In this document: piece by piece, positions 34,909-46,800 of the stretch
How positions within the stretch are numbered: the first letter of the stretch is position 1
Layout of the letters: each line of letters starts with the position of its first letter
Assembly: GCF_030272615.1 (NCBI RefSeq)
Contig: NC_081411.1
Span: forward strand, 826,884,897 to 826,948,896
Direction of reading: 5' to 3'
Length of the DNA stretch: 64,000 nucleotides
Source: Cryptomeria japonica
Lineage: Eukaryota > Streptophyta > Pinopsida > Cupressales > Cupressaceae
The notes under the pieces: model-generated
What the model saw: only the letters and a program-made list of their open reading frames with translations
What the model was told of the DNA's origin: nothing
Database searches by the model: none
Program-made: the position numbers and the translations under genes

Positions 34909-37570
34909 TTTGCTTATGAGTCTTCGTTGAAGTTGAGTGAAAATGATGATGAGTTTTTGATGAAATGAAAGATTAATGGTTGGTGACTTGTGTTGCACGT
35001 GGATCTCTAGCACTTTTAAAGTGGATGTAACCGAAATTCCTTCTTTGAATTGCTTGCTTGTTTGATAAATTTTGATGTGATAAGGTGTAGAGAAATCTAA
35101 GATGTGTTATAGATTTAACTACCTAGTAATGAGAGGATTCACTCATGAACTAGTTTTAACCTGCGTAGATGTGTCTCTCAGGATGAGCTTATCCTAGATG
35201 TAGAAACAATCTAAAAAGTGATGTGATGTGTTTGATTCAAGCAATATCTAAAAGAGAACTTTGGGACAAGAACCTCTTAATGTTTTGAGAGTTGGAATGA
35301 ATTGATGATGAAGTGATGATGGATGAGTAAGATAATGGATGAAATGTTTTTAACTTCAATAAAAACTTTGTGTCACAAATGGGACAAACTCTACCTCTTC
35401 CCTTTCGGGTGTTGGTTGTATTTCTCGAGCTGTGTTGTATGTGATACAGACGTTTTGGAAAAAGTTGGGATTAATCTTACCTCCTTGGTTTTTGTGATAA
35501 CTCAGAGCTCTATATTGCATAAAAGCTCTGCAGTTCAAAGTCTCTGAATCGAATTCATTTGTTTTGCCTTGAAGGTAGAGACGTGTGACGTAGAAAAACT
35601 CGATGGGAGACAAAGATTTGTCTATTTATATAGAAGAATTTCCTCCTTTTGATCAAAGCCTTTGAACTTAATGGTCTTCTTTTCAAGTTGATATTTTGAT
35701 GACGCTTCTTCTTTCGCAAGATGTGAAGAATGGTCATAAATTTTGACTCTTTGTTGTTTGCACTTTGTTTTTTATATTGTTTGGTTGTTTTGAGAAATGT
35801 TTGGTTGGATGAATACTTTGTTTTTGGGATTGATTTTCTGATTTTTCTTTGACAAGAAAACAAAGCAAGCACACAAACACAAGAATGTTGCCCTCAAAGG
35901 CACAAATGAGTATGGGTCTAGATCAACCCAATCCTTGGACTTGTATACGACCCTTCCTTTAGATGTATTTTAAGGTGTATTTCCAAATCCTGAAGTCGGC
36001 TCAATTTGTACTTGGTCTTTAAAACAAACACACTTCAAACACTTTTTATCCCTAAGGTCAAATGGCCAGTTGTGATAAATTTAGCCCACATCTTGATATT
36101 TCTTCGACTTTGGTACTACATACCTTGGTAAGGATGTGATATACTAAATCTTGCACAAGCATAACAAATAGATGATCCCTATGATAGGGGAGTCACCACT
36201 TTTATCAAGCCACAAGTGACTTTTCAACAAGCTATGTTTATACTCAAGGAAATATGTATGGTGAGTATCTTGGGAGCAAAACCATCTATGCTCTTGCACT
36301 AAATTATATCACAAATATCCTCAATCAATAGAATGGGTGGGCTACTACTTAAAGGTGTTTAGTCATGTTCGATGTTTTTGGACATAAGTTCATTCTACAG
36401 TGACTCACTTAAGAGCCTTGTAACCAGTGGTGGGGCCCATTTGTCCTTTCGGCCAATTACATTGTAGGAATAGCTATACCCAAGGCTACAGCTTTTGCTC
36501 ACACCTGATTTCTATAGTGGCTCGAAGGATTTACCGCTCGAGGTCATTCCCAAGAGTATCGATCCCTTGACAGGCCTCTCTTAAAAAGATAAAATTTGAG
36601 TGTTACTAACACTTTTCTCTTGCACCTAGGACCATGAGAGCCAAGGGAGAGGATAGTGTGTGTTAGAAGTAGGACCACTCGACCAACTCTTTTGCACAAG
36701 TGTGCCAAACAAAAAATTCACTTGTTTCTTTTAACTTGTCATTGCAATGATTTTCTATCTATTTGGAGATGTTGCTCCAACAATCATGGTGTTCTTTTTA
36801 ATTTTCAAAGGCAATTGTTTGAGTAAACTAGAATTTGAAAATCCTGGTTAACTTAATGAAAAACACGTTTGCATGAAATAAAATTGCTGTAAAAATGAGA
36901 CAAGTTGATTGTGAATTTTATTTGCACCAAAAATGAAAGTGTCGATTGTGAGTTTTAGCTTGATGCAAGAAATAAATTTTTCCTTGTTGATTTTAAGCAC
37001 CAAAAGAATTTGTTCCTAACTTTGCAAAAAAAATAAAAATTGCATGTTTGTTTTTGTGATTCTTTTTAACTTTGAACAAGTGTGATTCTTTTTTAGAGCT
37101 CCAAATGAAAGATGTGGTTCTTTTTAAAACTTCAAATGAAAGTGTAGTTGATTTTAACCCAAAAGGAAAATGAATTTATTTTATCCTAACTTGAAAGACA
37201 AAGTTAGCAATATGAACAAATTTATTTCTTAAGCTAAAATTGCTAAAAATAATGCTATTGTAGGGGTTAGTTAAAACCTGCACAAAAGATAATTAGTTAG
37301 AAAAATCCGCATGTTTTGGTAGGCTTCTACAAGCCTAAAATTTTTGGTTTTCGGTTACAAGGAATTTTCTTACAACTCTTTGTTACAATAGCTCTACTCT
37401 GTGTGAAAACAGAAGTGCCATTTAACACGAAAAAGCAACAATATAGACAATAGTGCTAAAGTATCAATTTGCGAAGGTGCTAAATTGAGAAGAAAAACGC
37501 AAGAGAATGACCTATGTGTCAATTAAAACATTCAAAAGTTAGTAGTCTTCAAAACGATTGCTCTTTGATT
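34909..37570 (-). other. 5' leader of element B
   Basis: About 2.7 kb lies between the primer-binding site and the gag start, with no supported gene. It is rich in AAAGAA and TTTTTAAC words in its first kilobase (36.7-37.3 kb). Open frames at 35,356-35,872 are short, Lys/Arg-rich and without domains. Long leaders are common in Tat/Ogre elements. Confidence 0.6.
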
Positions 37571-37588
37571 CACGTCGGGTTCATCAAA
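37571..37588 (-). promoter_or_regulatory. Primer-binding site of element B
   Basis: Inside the 5' LTR the element strand reads TGATGAACCCGACGTGAA, the tRNA-complementary site that starts minus-strand synthesis. It differs at one base from the site of the element at 41.9-49.8 kb, which begins with the usual TGG. The tRNA was not identified. Confidence 0.75.
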
Positions 37589-39456
37589 TGATGCTCTGCA
37601 AAAAGGATTAGAGAATCTGTTTGATGGCAACACACACAAGAGCACAAGAAACAAACGTTAGTGTTAGCAACAAAAGATTATCCTAAATAGGTATATCAAG
37701 AGAGATATTAAGCATGAAATAGAAAGCATATAAACATAGAATAAAATAGCTAATCAAGATGCTCATAGTTGCTCCTCCCTTTTTCCTCTCCTCTCCAAGT
37801 CCCAAATGAGTGTAACTCTTAGCTTTTAGCACTAGCCATGGATGCCATATGGAGATTCAAGATGGTTGAATATGATAAGCAAATGCTATGCAAGTGTAGA
37901 TAGTGATGCTATGAAAAAGCTCTATGCTAATGCCAATATAACAACAATACTCTAATGCTTCCTCTTTTGCTTGAGGAGAAGGGTTCTATTTATAGAAGAA
38001 ATGGGGAAATGAAGGGTTAAGATTGAACAATCCTAACAAGGGTTAGGATTGAAAGATATTCAATCCATGTGAGACTTTCAACCCAATCCCATGTTGACAA
38101 GTGTCACCATGAGGAGGCTTGAGAGGAGAGATAAGGAGCATTAAATGCTTGAGGGGACATGATGGTTACCCTAGTCAAAGAAATAAATGCTTTGAAGAGA
38201 CACATGGGTTACATGAGGGTTAAGTTAGGGGTCAAAGTCCTTAACCATGGATGCAAGTGGAATTAACCATTAATGGTCATGTAAGAGCCATAAGTGGTTT
38301 GGAAGACTTTAGAGGTTAATTTGTTGAACACACAAATCATTAATTGCTTTTCAAAGACTTTGGAGTCTTTGAGAAGTGACTCCAATTTGCTTAGGAATGT
38401 GACAATATTTAGGGGATGGATTAGGTTAATTAGGAAGGGTTTAGAAGAATCTAGAAGGGGTTTAGACATGCAAGTGGATTTTGTAGGAAAATGCAAGTGG
38501 GAGGAATTTTGGTATTTTCAATTAAAATAAAATCATTTATTTCAATTAAATGGTGTAATTTGCATTTGGATAAATATTCAAATAAATATTAATTTATTTA
38601 AATGAGAAAAAGGAAGATAAAGCATTAAAATGCTTGAAGACTTTGAGGGAAACCATTAAAGGCTTGAAGACTTTAAGGAAAACCATTAAAGTCTTAAAAA
38701 GACTTTAAGGGAAGCCATTAAGTTTGAAGACTTTAAAACCATCAAGTTTGAAGACTTTAAAGGAAACCATTAAAGGCATAAGAAGACTATAGAAGGAAGC
38801 CATCAAGTTTGAAGACTTTAAAGCCATCAAGTCTTTGAAGACTTTAAAGCCATCAAGTTTGAAGACTTTAAGGGAAACCATTAAAGGTTTCAAGTGGGTG
38901 AGGATAAATAGGATTTTAAATAAATAATTTATTTAAAATAGTTGTGCAACTTGCATTTGTAGGAAAATGCAAGTGGGTGGAGGATAAAGGTGATTTAAAT
39001 AAATGATTTATTTAAAATAGTTGTGCAACTTGCTTTTATAGGAAAATACAAGTGGGTGGAGGATAAAGGTGATTTAAATAAATAATTTATTTAAAATAAT
39101 TGTGCAACTTGCTTTTGTAGGAAAATACAAGTGGGTGGAGGATAAAGGTGATTTAAATAAATGTTAATTTATTTAAATGTGAGAGGTGGGATTTTGGGGG
39201 ATTTAAATAAATATTAATTTATTTAAATGTGAGAGAATATTTAATTAAACAAATATGATTTATTTATTTAATTAATGGTCTGAATTTGGTTAAGTGAATT
39301 AAATCAAATAAATTGAATAATTTATTTAATTAATAGGAGAAGAGGGTTAAGATGAATTAATTAAATATTAATTTAATTAATTATTGATTGATGGTTAAAT
39401 AATCAAATAAATACTAAATATTCATTTAATTAAGTGGACAGATTTATGTGACTACA
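37589..39456 (-). repeat. Right LTR (5' LTR) of element B
   Basis: This is the 1,868-bp partner of 23,389-25,206, with the same ends and the same internal 79-bp and 30-bp repeat blocks. It has an extra GACTTTAAAGCCATCAAG-type repeat at about 38,740-38,860, which accounts for the length difference. Transcription on the minus strand would start in this copy. Confidence 0.92.
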
Positions 39457-39461
39457 ACTAG
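39457..39461. repeat. Target-site duplication ACTAG (right) of the 16-kb element
   Basis: This is the exact copy of 23,384-23,388, directly after the LTR end ACTACA. Confidence 0.93.
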
Positions 39462-39509
39462 ATTTCAACATTTTCAAACAATTGTACAACTAAAAATGTG
39501 TTCAATTAC

Positions 39510-41246
39510 CTTCTTCCCACATTTTGGTGTCATCAAGGAATTCTTTTTCTTACGATGAGCCCTAGATGCGGAGGGGTTACCCTAAAAAAACAAAATTAAC
39601 ATGAGATATTAGTACAGATACTAAATTAAACATAATTTTAAAAATCTAAAATGAAATGACTTGCATATTCCATCGAAACAATACATAAAAAGGGTTGTAC
39701 AAAATATGATACCGTATAGCCTTGTAGGCCAAATCGATTGCTGAGAGCATGATGTCATCAATCTAGGACATTTCGTCCCTTGTCAACACCTACAAACCAG
39801 AAATTGGACCAAGCATTAAAGATAGTTAGTACATCTTGTATTTTTTTGAATTCAAAGTGTACTATTCTATTTTAACATTTTACAAAATTTATACCTCAGG
39901 CATCGAAGTTTCAGTTATAGTAATGGGGGGAGGAGTATGTGATACCACTGCTATATCCTGAAATGTATATTATTTGTCTCAATTTAAATCAATGTATAAA
40001 TAAAAATTCATTTATGTAATTATAAATTTAAAGTGACTGATAAATAAAATGCTATGAATTCAAATCAACACACCTATGTCTGTGGCTCATGGGCAAACAC
40101 CATGTCCATCAACTCATCTGTCAGTATAAAATCCTCAACCATATGGGCCTAACATCTACTCCCGCAAATCATGCATAGATGAGATGAGGATCCATCTGCA
40201 CCAGCTGCATCATCTATCCCCGAGCATATCCCTGAGCAAGTGACACACATATGCTGGATGGGCTCTCTGTCACCACCTAATGGCTCATCATCCAATATAA
40301 TAGGGTGTGCTAATGACGTTCCATGCTGGATGATGGCACCAGTTAATGTTGTGGTCGCTTGAAGAGTCTGTAGCTCCATCGACTCTTTCATCTCTACTGG
40401 GACAACCTGATGCACCTTGGGTTAGGGTGCTAGGGGGCGGTGACTCTCTGTGGGTAATCACCTACGGGCTTCAGGTCTATCTTGGGCAGAGCCACCATCT
40501 CTACCATGGAACTCTCTCATGTCAAAATAGTTTGGGCACACATTGAGCACAAACTCATAATATACTTTTCTCAAAAAAAAAAATGGCACCTCATAATTAT
40601 TACAAGGTGGATCATCAAAGACCATCCACCACCTCTACCAAAAAAGATTCTTCATCTGCACATTGGTACACCAATGTATGGGAAACCTCTTTGTATTAAG
40701 AGGTAATGACTGACCAGTTTTGGGATCAATGAAAAGGGCATATATTTGTTGTTTAGTAATATTTTTGTTTTTTACTCCATTGTGTGATAGCCCATCGACA
40801 TAGAATTGATGACACCTATCCCTAAAGCTTCCCCATTTTGTAATTTGTGTGGAAATAGCTATGGCACCACTAGCTAATGTTTCTAGGCTAGTGGCAAGGG
40901 ATTGATGATGCTCAAGTTTAGAAGTTTTCAATTTAACAATCAGTCTATTAATTTTAGACGTATTTTGTCCTAACTGATTAATTAATTGCTCTTGTGTTTC
41001 GGGTGTGCGGTCAAAAGGAGGAATTGGGGGTTGTTCTTATGTGTTTTTAGGAGGTGCATTTGGTTATTCTTGTGGGTTTTTAGGAGGTGTATTTGGTTGT
41101 TCTTGTTCTAGATTAGAAGAATCTAGTTTTTGAAACAAAAAATAAAAAAACCTAATCAAAATTAATGAAATTAAATTCAAATTGTAAAACAAATTGAACA
41201 AATGGAAAAAAAAGACAAAAATAAACAAAAAATAACCTTGATCCAT
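39510..41246 (-). pseudogene. 5' exons of an unrecognised Cys-rich multi-exon gene
   Basis: Exons on the minus strand fit by splice sites and phase: 41,246-41,237 (ATGGATCAAG), 41,122-40,074 (349 codons plus two bases), 39,957-39,895, 39,789-39,661 and 39,581-39,510. The frame never shifts; about eight in-frame stops replace CAA, CAG or CGA codons. Visible features: a QEQPN(T/A)PPKNP repeat near the start, a helical segment around KTSKLEHHQSLATSLETL, the block WGSFRDRCHQFYVDGLSHNG, VYYEFVLNVCPNYFDMREF, and paired CxxCxxxC clusters (CVTCSGIC and CMICGSRC) that may bind zinc. The gene continues at 22,550-23,330 past element B. It is convergent with the transposase-like gene. I do not know the family and assign no function. 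Confidence 0.6.
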
Positions 41247-41379
41247 AGCTTGGAGGACAAATATAGCACCCCGTTCATGGTTTAAGAGAGGAAATAAAAA
41301 CAAACAAAGTAAAAAACATGCTATTCACGAGTAAATGAGACCCAGTTTTTTTTTTTACAACTTTTTTTACTAGGCACCG

Positions 41380-41600
41380 TGTACGCAGTTATATTTAGAT
41401 GATTAGCGCGTACGCACTCATTTTCCTATGAGCAGCACGTACACACTCATTTTCCTAGGCATAGCACATACGCACTTATTTTCCTAAAAGCAACGTGTAC
41501 GTGTTATCTTCTTTAGGCTCGGGAAGAACAAACCTAAGCGCGTATGTGGGAATTTCAAATTTGAAAACCGCATACGCGCTGCTTGGTTTTCAATGTTTTT
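41380..41600. repeat. Short GCGTACGCACTCATTTTCCTA-type repeats upstream of the unrecognised gene
   Basis: Three near-copies of a 30-bp unit with the core TACGCACTCATTTTCCTA lie at about 41,405, 41,434 and 41,465. Single cores GCGCGTATG and CATACGCGC in inverted orientation follow to 41,580. They sit just upstream of the start codon of the minus-strand gene. In DNA transposons such clusters near an end can be transposase-binding sites; here that is a guess. Confidence 0.6.
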
Positions 41601-41614
41601 TTTGGGTGGTGTCC

Positions 41615-41924
41615 ACTTTTCTGACCACCATCTTTGTGCACATACCCAACTACTTTACAACACTTACCGGATACCTTACATCTAGTCTTGAACAAATTTC
41701 ACCTCTACAAGGGCTCTTCATCCTCTCTGGTATGACACAAAGTTTTCCTCATCGTTAATAATTCTCCATCTTCTAGTTTGTTAGCTGATCCGGTGGGGCT
41801 TTCTTCTACCAATGTTGTTCTCCTAGTGTTCTCTATCTTCTTACATTAGAAAGTACGATGTCCTTCTCCTCCACACTTATAGAAAATACCTCTAAACACT
41901 TTCTTATCTTGTCTTATTTCATCT
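41615..41924 (-). pseudogene. Gag 3' end and protease start of a gypsy element (element D), part 2
   Basis: The minus-strand frame contains a zinc knuckle whose first Cys is lost (FYKCGGEGHRTF, then a stop and CK). It is followed by a decayed segment leading to the protease (around LFKTRCKVSGKCCKVV). It is the continuation of the gag fragment at 49,765-50,720: the frame resumes directly across the element inserted at 41,925-49,759 once one copy of CATCT is removed. The element is truncated near 41.62 kb. Confidence 0.72.
41920..41924. repeat. Target-site duplication CATCT (left) of element C
   Basis: CATCT directly precedes the left LTR and is repeated at 49,760-49,764. Confidence 0.92.
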
Positions 41925-43146
41925 TGTAAAGCGGAAAATCGCAATCGAACCCTAGTTGCACTCCCCTCTTCCAACTCCGAGGAGAGAGAAGGGAGGTTCG
42001 CTAGGGTTGGATGGTTTTCACTTAAGGGAGAGACTTTACATTCAAAAGAGGGGTTGAAACTCATAAGATCCAATCCCACACAATCTAAGATTGGATGCTA
42101 AATGAATTTCAAGGGTTAGGAAAGCAAGGCTACCCTCTTTTGTAAAGAATGTTGTTAAGGAAATTAAGCTAGGAATGCATAGAAAGTCATAAAGATTCGC
42201 TTATAAACTGAGTTAGGGATATAGGATGAAGCTGCGGACCTGGAATTAGCAGTAAAATGTCGATATGGCACTGTCCTGCAAATTTGAGAAAAAGTTGTCG
42301 GGACGATGGCGCCCGGCGCCACGATCCTCCGAAAAATCCGCGAAACGAAGGGGGATCTGTTCGTCTCTGCATAAGGATTCCAGATCTTCAATCTCAGCCA
42401 CGTACCTGCAACCTACACACAGAAAAGCGAAGACAATTGGGGGGTTAGGGATTAGGGGTTTGCCTTTAGGTCAAACCCCAATTTTGAAATTAACCAAGAA
42501 ATGAGCAAGTGCTGTAAATGTAAATGACTATAATGTAAAACAAGTACTAATACCTTGTTCTAAGGATGTTTGTATCCTTATGTGCGAAGGTTTAGATGTT
42601 GTTGTTTGTTGTATGTTGTAGTAGCATGTAGTAAGTGATCTCCTCTTCAATGGTTGAATCTTTGTCTTGAATGCAACACTTAGCCTTGAATGGAGACTTG
42701 AAATGACTAATTGCTTGAATGCTTGAATGCTTGAATCTTGCTTTCGCCTTTTTTCCATCTATCGAATGAAAGAGGAAAATGTAGTTTATATACTTGTCAA
42801 TTAGGGCTAAAAGACTGATTTTCCCGACCTTAGGCCGACCAGGAAATGTAATTTCCAAATTGCAAACAAAAAGACCCACAATCTCCTTAGGAGACCGAGC
42901 CCAAAATAGGACCCAGGGACCAGGGCGCTGGGCGCCCTGGTCCTGAGGGACCAGGGCGCTGGGCACTCTGGTCCCACCTCCCGGGACAGCAGGGTGCAAG
43001 GAGGTTCAGGCCAGGGTGCTTGAAAAATGCAGTTTTTTGTGTCGTGAGCAAGTTTCGGGGTCTCCATTCAGGTTGCGTGTTGCGTCGCCATCGTGAAGAC
43101 CCAAATGCGGTCGAAATTGCGAGTGTCGCAATTTTAGGATGCTACA
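41925..43146 (-). repeat. Left LTR (3' LTR) of element C
   Basis: 1,222 bp, starting TGTAAAGCGG and ending GCTACA on the plus strand. At 42,917-42,977 it carries two copies of a GC-rich, nearly palindromic unit (CCAGGGCGCTGGGCGCCCTGG). The right LTR has three such units. A further palindromic GGCGCCCGGCGCC-like core lies near 42,309-42,321. Confidence 0.92.
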
Positions 43147-43888
43147 TTTAGCCCCCACTTTAGCGGGAGTATGTATACTCATACTTCCGGTAAAGTACAA
43201 GGAAACAACATTGAAAGACTTTCACCACGTCAAGGAGGCAAGATACACCAAGCCCCCAGTGGACTAAGGATCTTACGACTTCGATTGACAAAGTAAAAGG
43301 AAAGATCACGAGGGAGAACCATGACTGTCAGTAGTAAGGTTCCCTCACTATGAGTCATGCAAAAGAAATACCAAAAATTTTCAAGGTAAAGCTAAGTTTG
43401 CCAAGAAATTTCCAAGTATCTTGAAAGGATAGACAGGGTGTATGCCCCCCTACATTAAAGCGATCGCACACGCCTCAACGGGGGTGATTGTTTTAACGTA
43501 GTGATACACATAAGAAATGAGAAGGGAAAGGAGCACGTTATCACAGAGATTTAGCCCCCAAGTGTGAGATAAACCCAAGGATAATAAACACAAACACAAA
43601 GCACGAGGTGACTTCTCTTTCCTCGGGGTCAGTATGCTGTATGATAAGTCATGTATATATATCATATGTATGTATGCATAATTGTTCTTCATTCCCCAAT
43701 CAAGGAAGGTCACCTAGAAGAAGGGAACACATGTGTCTTTTGAGTCAACATGAGAGAGACCAAAGAGATCTCAATGCTTTGCATCGTCCTCAAGTAGACA
43801 ACACTAAGGACGACAAATAGAAGAATGAGAATAACATATAGAAGAAGTACCAAAAGAGAGGGGGAGAGAATCTACTATGCTAATGTAA
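43147..43888 (-). other. 3' non-coding tail of element C with polypurine tract
   Basis: On the element strand AAAGTGGGGGCTAAA lies directly before the 3' LTR and is the polypurine tract. The remainder of the 0.7 kb has no supported gene. Confidence 0.7.
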
Positions 43889-46800
43889 CTAGTCTAGCAT
43901 GTCATCTACCCCCCGATCTTGCTGATCAATGTTTCGGGAAGGCAGGGAACACACTAGAGGAGGAACATCCAACACAGCAGATGGAGCTATCACAAGATCC
44001 AAACAAGGGCTATGTTCATGTTCCAAGCCACGTTGTTCTTGTCTAGGAGCTAGGATAAGTGCTTTATAAAATTCATTAGATAAATGGTTATCAACATCAA
44101 CAAGTTCATATTCACTATCAGAAGCAAGAGGAGTAACATTTTCATCATGAATAACATTTTCATCTATATCATCATCAAGATTTATAAAAATAGGATCTTT
44201 AACTCGCACAGGATCAAGATCATCATGCATCTTATGTCTAGGAGATTTAGGCTCAATGTCCGGCTGAGGAGAAAATGGAATAATGCTTGTTGAAGGTGTT
44301 TCTGGAGATTGTAAATTTTGAGAAGCAGATGCTTGAGCCCTAAGATGACGTTTTCATCGGCGTTCACGTGCAGAATGATTTTGTCTATTCTTAGTAGAAA
44401 GTGTAGAAGATAGAGGAGGAGGAATGTTCTCATCCTTATCACTTGGGTGTTTAGGTTGTGGTCTCTTAGGCTGGATAATAGGAGAAGAAGAAGGTCTCTT
44501 TTCTCTATAAAAGGCAGGAGGAGGAACTGCTCCATATAAAGGAGGAATTTTTGGTTTAGGAAGAAGACCAAGTCCATCATGACGAGGAGGTATAGGTCTA
44601 CTTTTAGAATATTTATCAGGCATAGACATAATCACATCCATGGGGACGGGTTGGGGATCTTCTTGAGGAAAGACATTAGTTTTATCTTTCAAAGGAAGAA
44701 CTTCCTTTTCAAGAATGATAGGAATATCAAGTTTAGGTGTTCTAGGTTCACTTAGAGATAGGATCATATCTGTTTTCCACTTTTGATAAGATTTGAAAAG
44801 ATGATCACTTCGCAGAGGAAGAGACTGGAATTGTTTAGGCCAAAAGTAATCAATAGGAACACTAGAAGTTCTTTTAGCTGGTTTAAAGAGACTATGATTG
44901 ACAGTAACAACTTCACCATTATGGGGAAATTTTAAACACTTGTGAATAGGAGAAGCAATAGCCTTCATGGAAGATAACCAAGGATAGCCAAGCTTCACAC
45001 GAAATTGTTCGGATGAAGGAATAATAGCAAAGTTCACATCAAGGGATTTGTTATGGACCTCAATAGGTAATGTAATAGAACCAATTGCAGGAGAAGAAAA
45101 TGCATCAAATAATTTCACAACCACATCTGTTTTGTCATAGATCACTTAATTCAATTGCAAAGTAAAAAGAAATTCTTCAGCAATAACATTAACCATGCAC
45201 GAAGGATCAATAAGCACTCCACGGCAAGGTGTATTCTTGACTTTTGCAACTATGTATAAAGGACCATCAGGTGCTCTAATGGTTTCACTAGAATCAAATG
45301 TGATGGAAGGTTCTTTAGGGTTTTCTTGCTGCTCTACAAAGTTAATCACATTCGGAGTCATAGACACAAGACCATCAGATGAGAGAGAGGAATCATTAGC
45401 CTCAATCGCATTAGAGGTATGAGAAGTATGAGAAGGTAATGGATCAGTGAAAATCTGAAGATTTTGGTTAGGAGGAGCTATAGATGTGTTGCCTTTATCA
45501 TTCACTCCAGAAACAGAAATAGTATTATTATCAATCAAATCCTGAATTTTACCCTTTAAAGAAAAACATTTTTCAGTATCATGACCAGGCTGACGATGAA
45601 AATGACAAAAAGCTTTATGATCAAAATAAGGTGAAGTAATCTTTGCAGGATCAATTTGTCTTATAGGAGGAAGAGTAAGCACATTTTGTTCCAATAACTT
45701 ATTCATAATACCATGCAATGATTTATTCAAAGGAGTATACTTTCTTTCTTTCTTGAAAAATTTAGAAATAGGAGGCACACCTGATGCTGCATTCACATTG
45801 TTGTTGATGATGTTTTCATTGAATTTGATAGAATCTCTGTTCGGTTTAATCTTCCCAAATGGTTGTTGACTGCTATCACCCTTATCACTCGGAGCCATAG
45901 GATGTGATTGTTCCATTTGACTCACAGTCAGTTGATAATTGTGAAGAGTGGCACACAACTATTGGAAAGAAGTAAACTCAGAAAACAGAAGTTTGTCTCA
46001 AATATCTTTTTGCAAATTAGAAATAAAGATTCTTTGAATATCATTATCAGGCACTGGAAAAGAAATTTGAGCATACAAATGCTTATATCTACCAATGAAA
46101 TCAGTCACTTTTTCTTTAACACCTTGTTTACAATGCATTAAATCAATCAAAGTAACTTTAGGACTTATATTGTTTTGAAATTGTTGAATGAAAGCATTTG
46201 CAAGTTGTTCGAAAGAAGTAATAGAATAAGAAGGCAACGAGCAATACCATTGTAAGGCTTTGTCTCTTAATGTTCTAGTAAACAGTTTCGCAAGCAACCT
46301 TGGGTCATAAGCAAAATCAGTACAAATTGTTTGAAAAGTCTTAACATGTGTTAGAGGATCTCCTTTACCATTATAAAGCTCCAAATGCGGGATTTCAACA
46401 TGTTTAGGAGGGATAGCTCAAACAATGTCAAGAGAAAGTGGGCTCGCAACATCAAATGTGGGCACACTAAACTTAGATTGATTCATAGAGGCAATTTGTT
46501 GCTGTAAAGAAGAGACAGTTTGTGCAAGATTGTTAATGGTCACTTCAGTCGAAGAGTTCATATTAGGTGTGTTAGATTGAGATGGAGGTGTTATGTTATT
46601 GAAAGAAGGTAGAGAGTAAGGTGGTGGGACCCTATGATAGTCAACCATAGGGGATGATTGGATAGGAGGAACACTACAAGGAGGAATGGAATGGTTAAAT
46701 GAATTGCCCCCTTGCGTCATGTTCATTTGTGAAGATGTAATAGGAACACTCTTTGAAGGAATGAATGAAGAAGTTGGATTAAATGAAGGAATAGGGTTAA

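Larger units (their letters stand above)
23389..39456 (-). mobile_element. Full-length Tat/Ogre-type Ty3/gypsy retrotransposon (element B)
   Basis: The 16,068-bp element is bounded by LTRs 23,389-25,206 and 37,589-39,456, which end TG...CA, and by the target duplication ACTAG. It is read on the minus strand: right LTR, primer-binding site, 2.7-kb leader, one gag-pol frame (34,908-27,619), 2.4-kb non-coding tail, purine tract, left LTR. A second RNase H between the first RNase H and the integrase marks the Tat/Ogre lineage of Ty3/gypsy. It cannot be active: the gag-pol frame has many stops, the RT motif YVDD reads YVDG, and the integrase catalytic Glu is a stop. The LTRs differ by scattered substitutions and small indels. 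It sits in an intron of the unrecognised minus-strand gene. Confidence 0.93.

Noticed and set aside
42592-43067. Pro/Trp-rich frames in the LTRs of element C (also at 49,298-49,680)
   Set aside because: They come from the GC-rich palindromic repeats of the LTR, and alternative frames are equally open.
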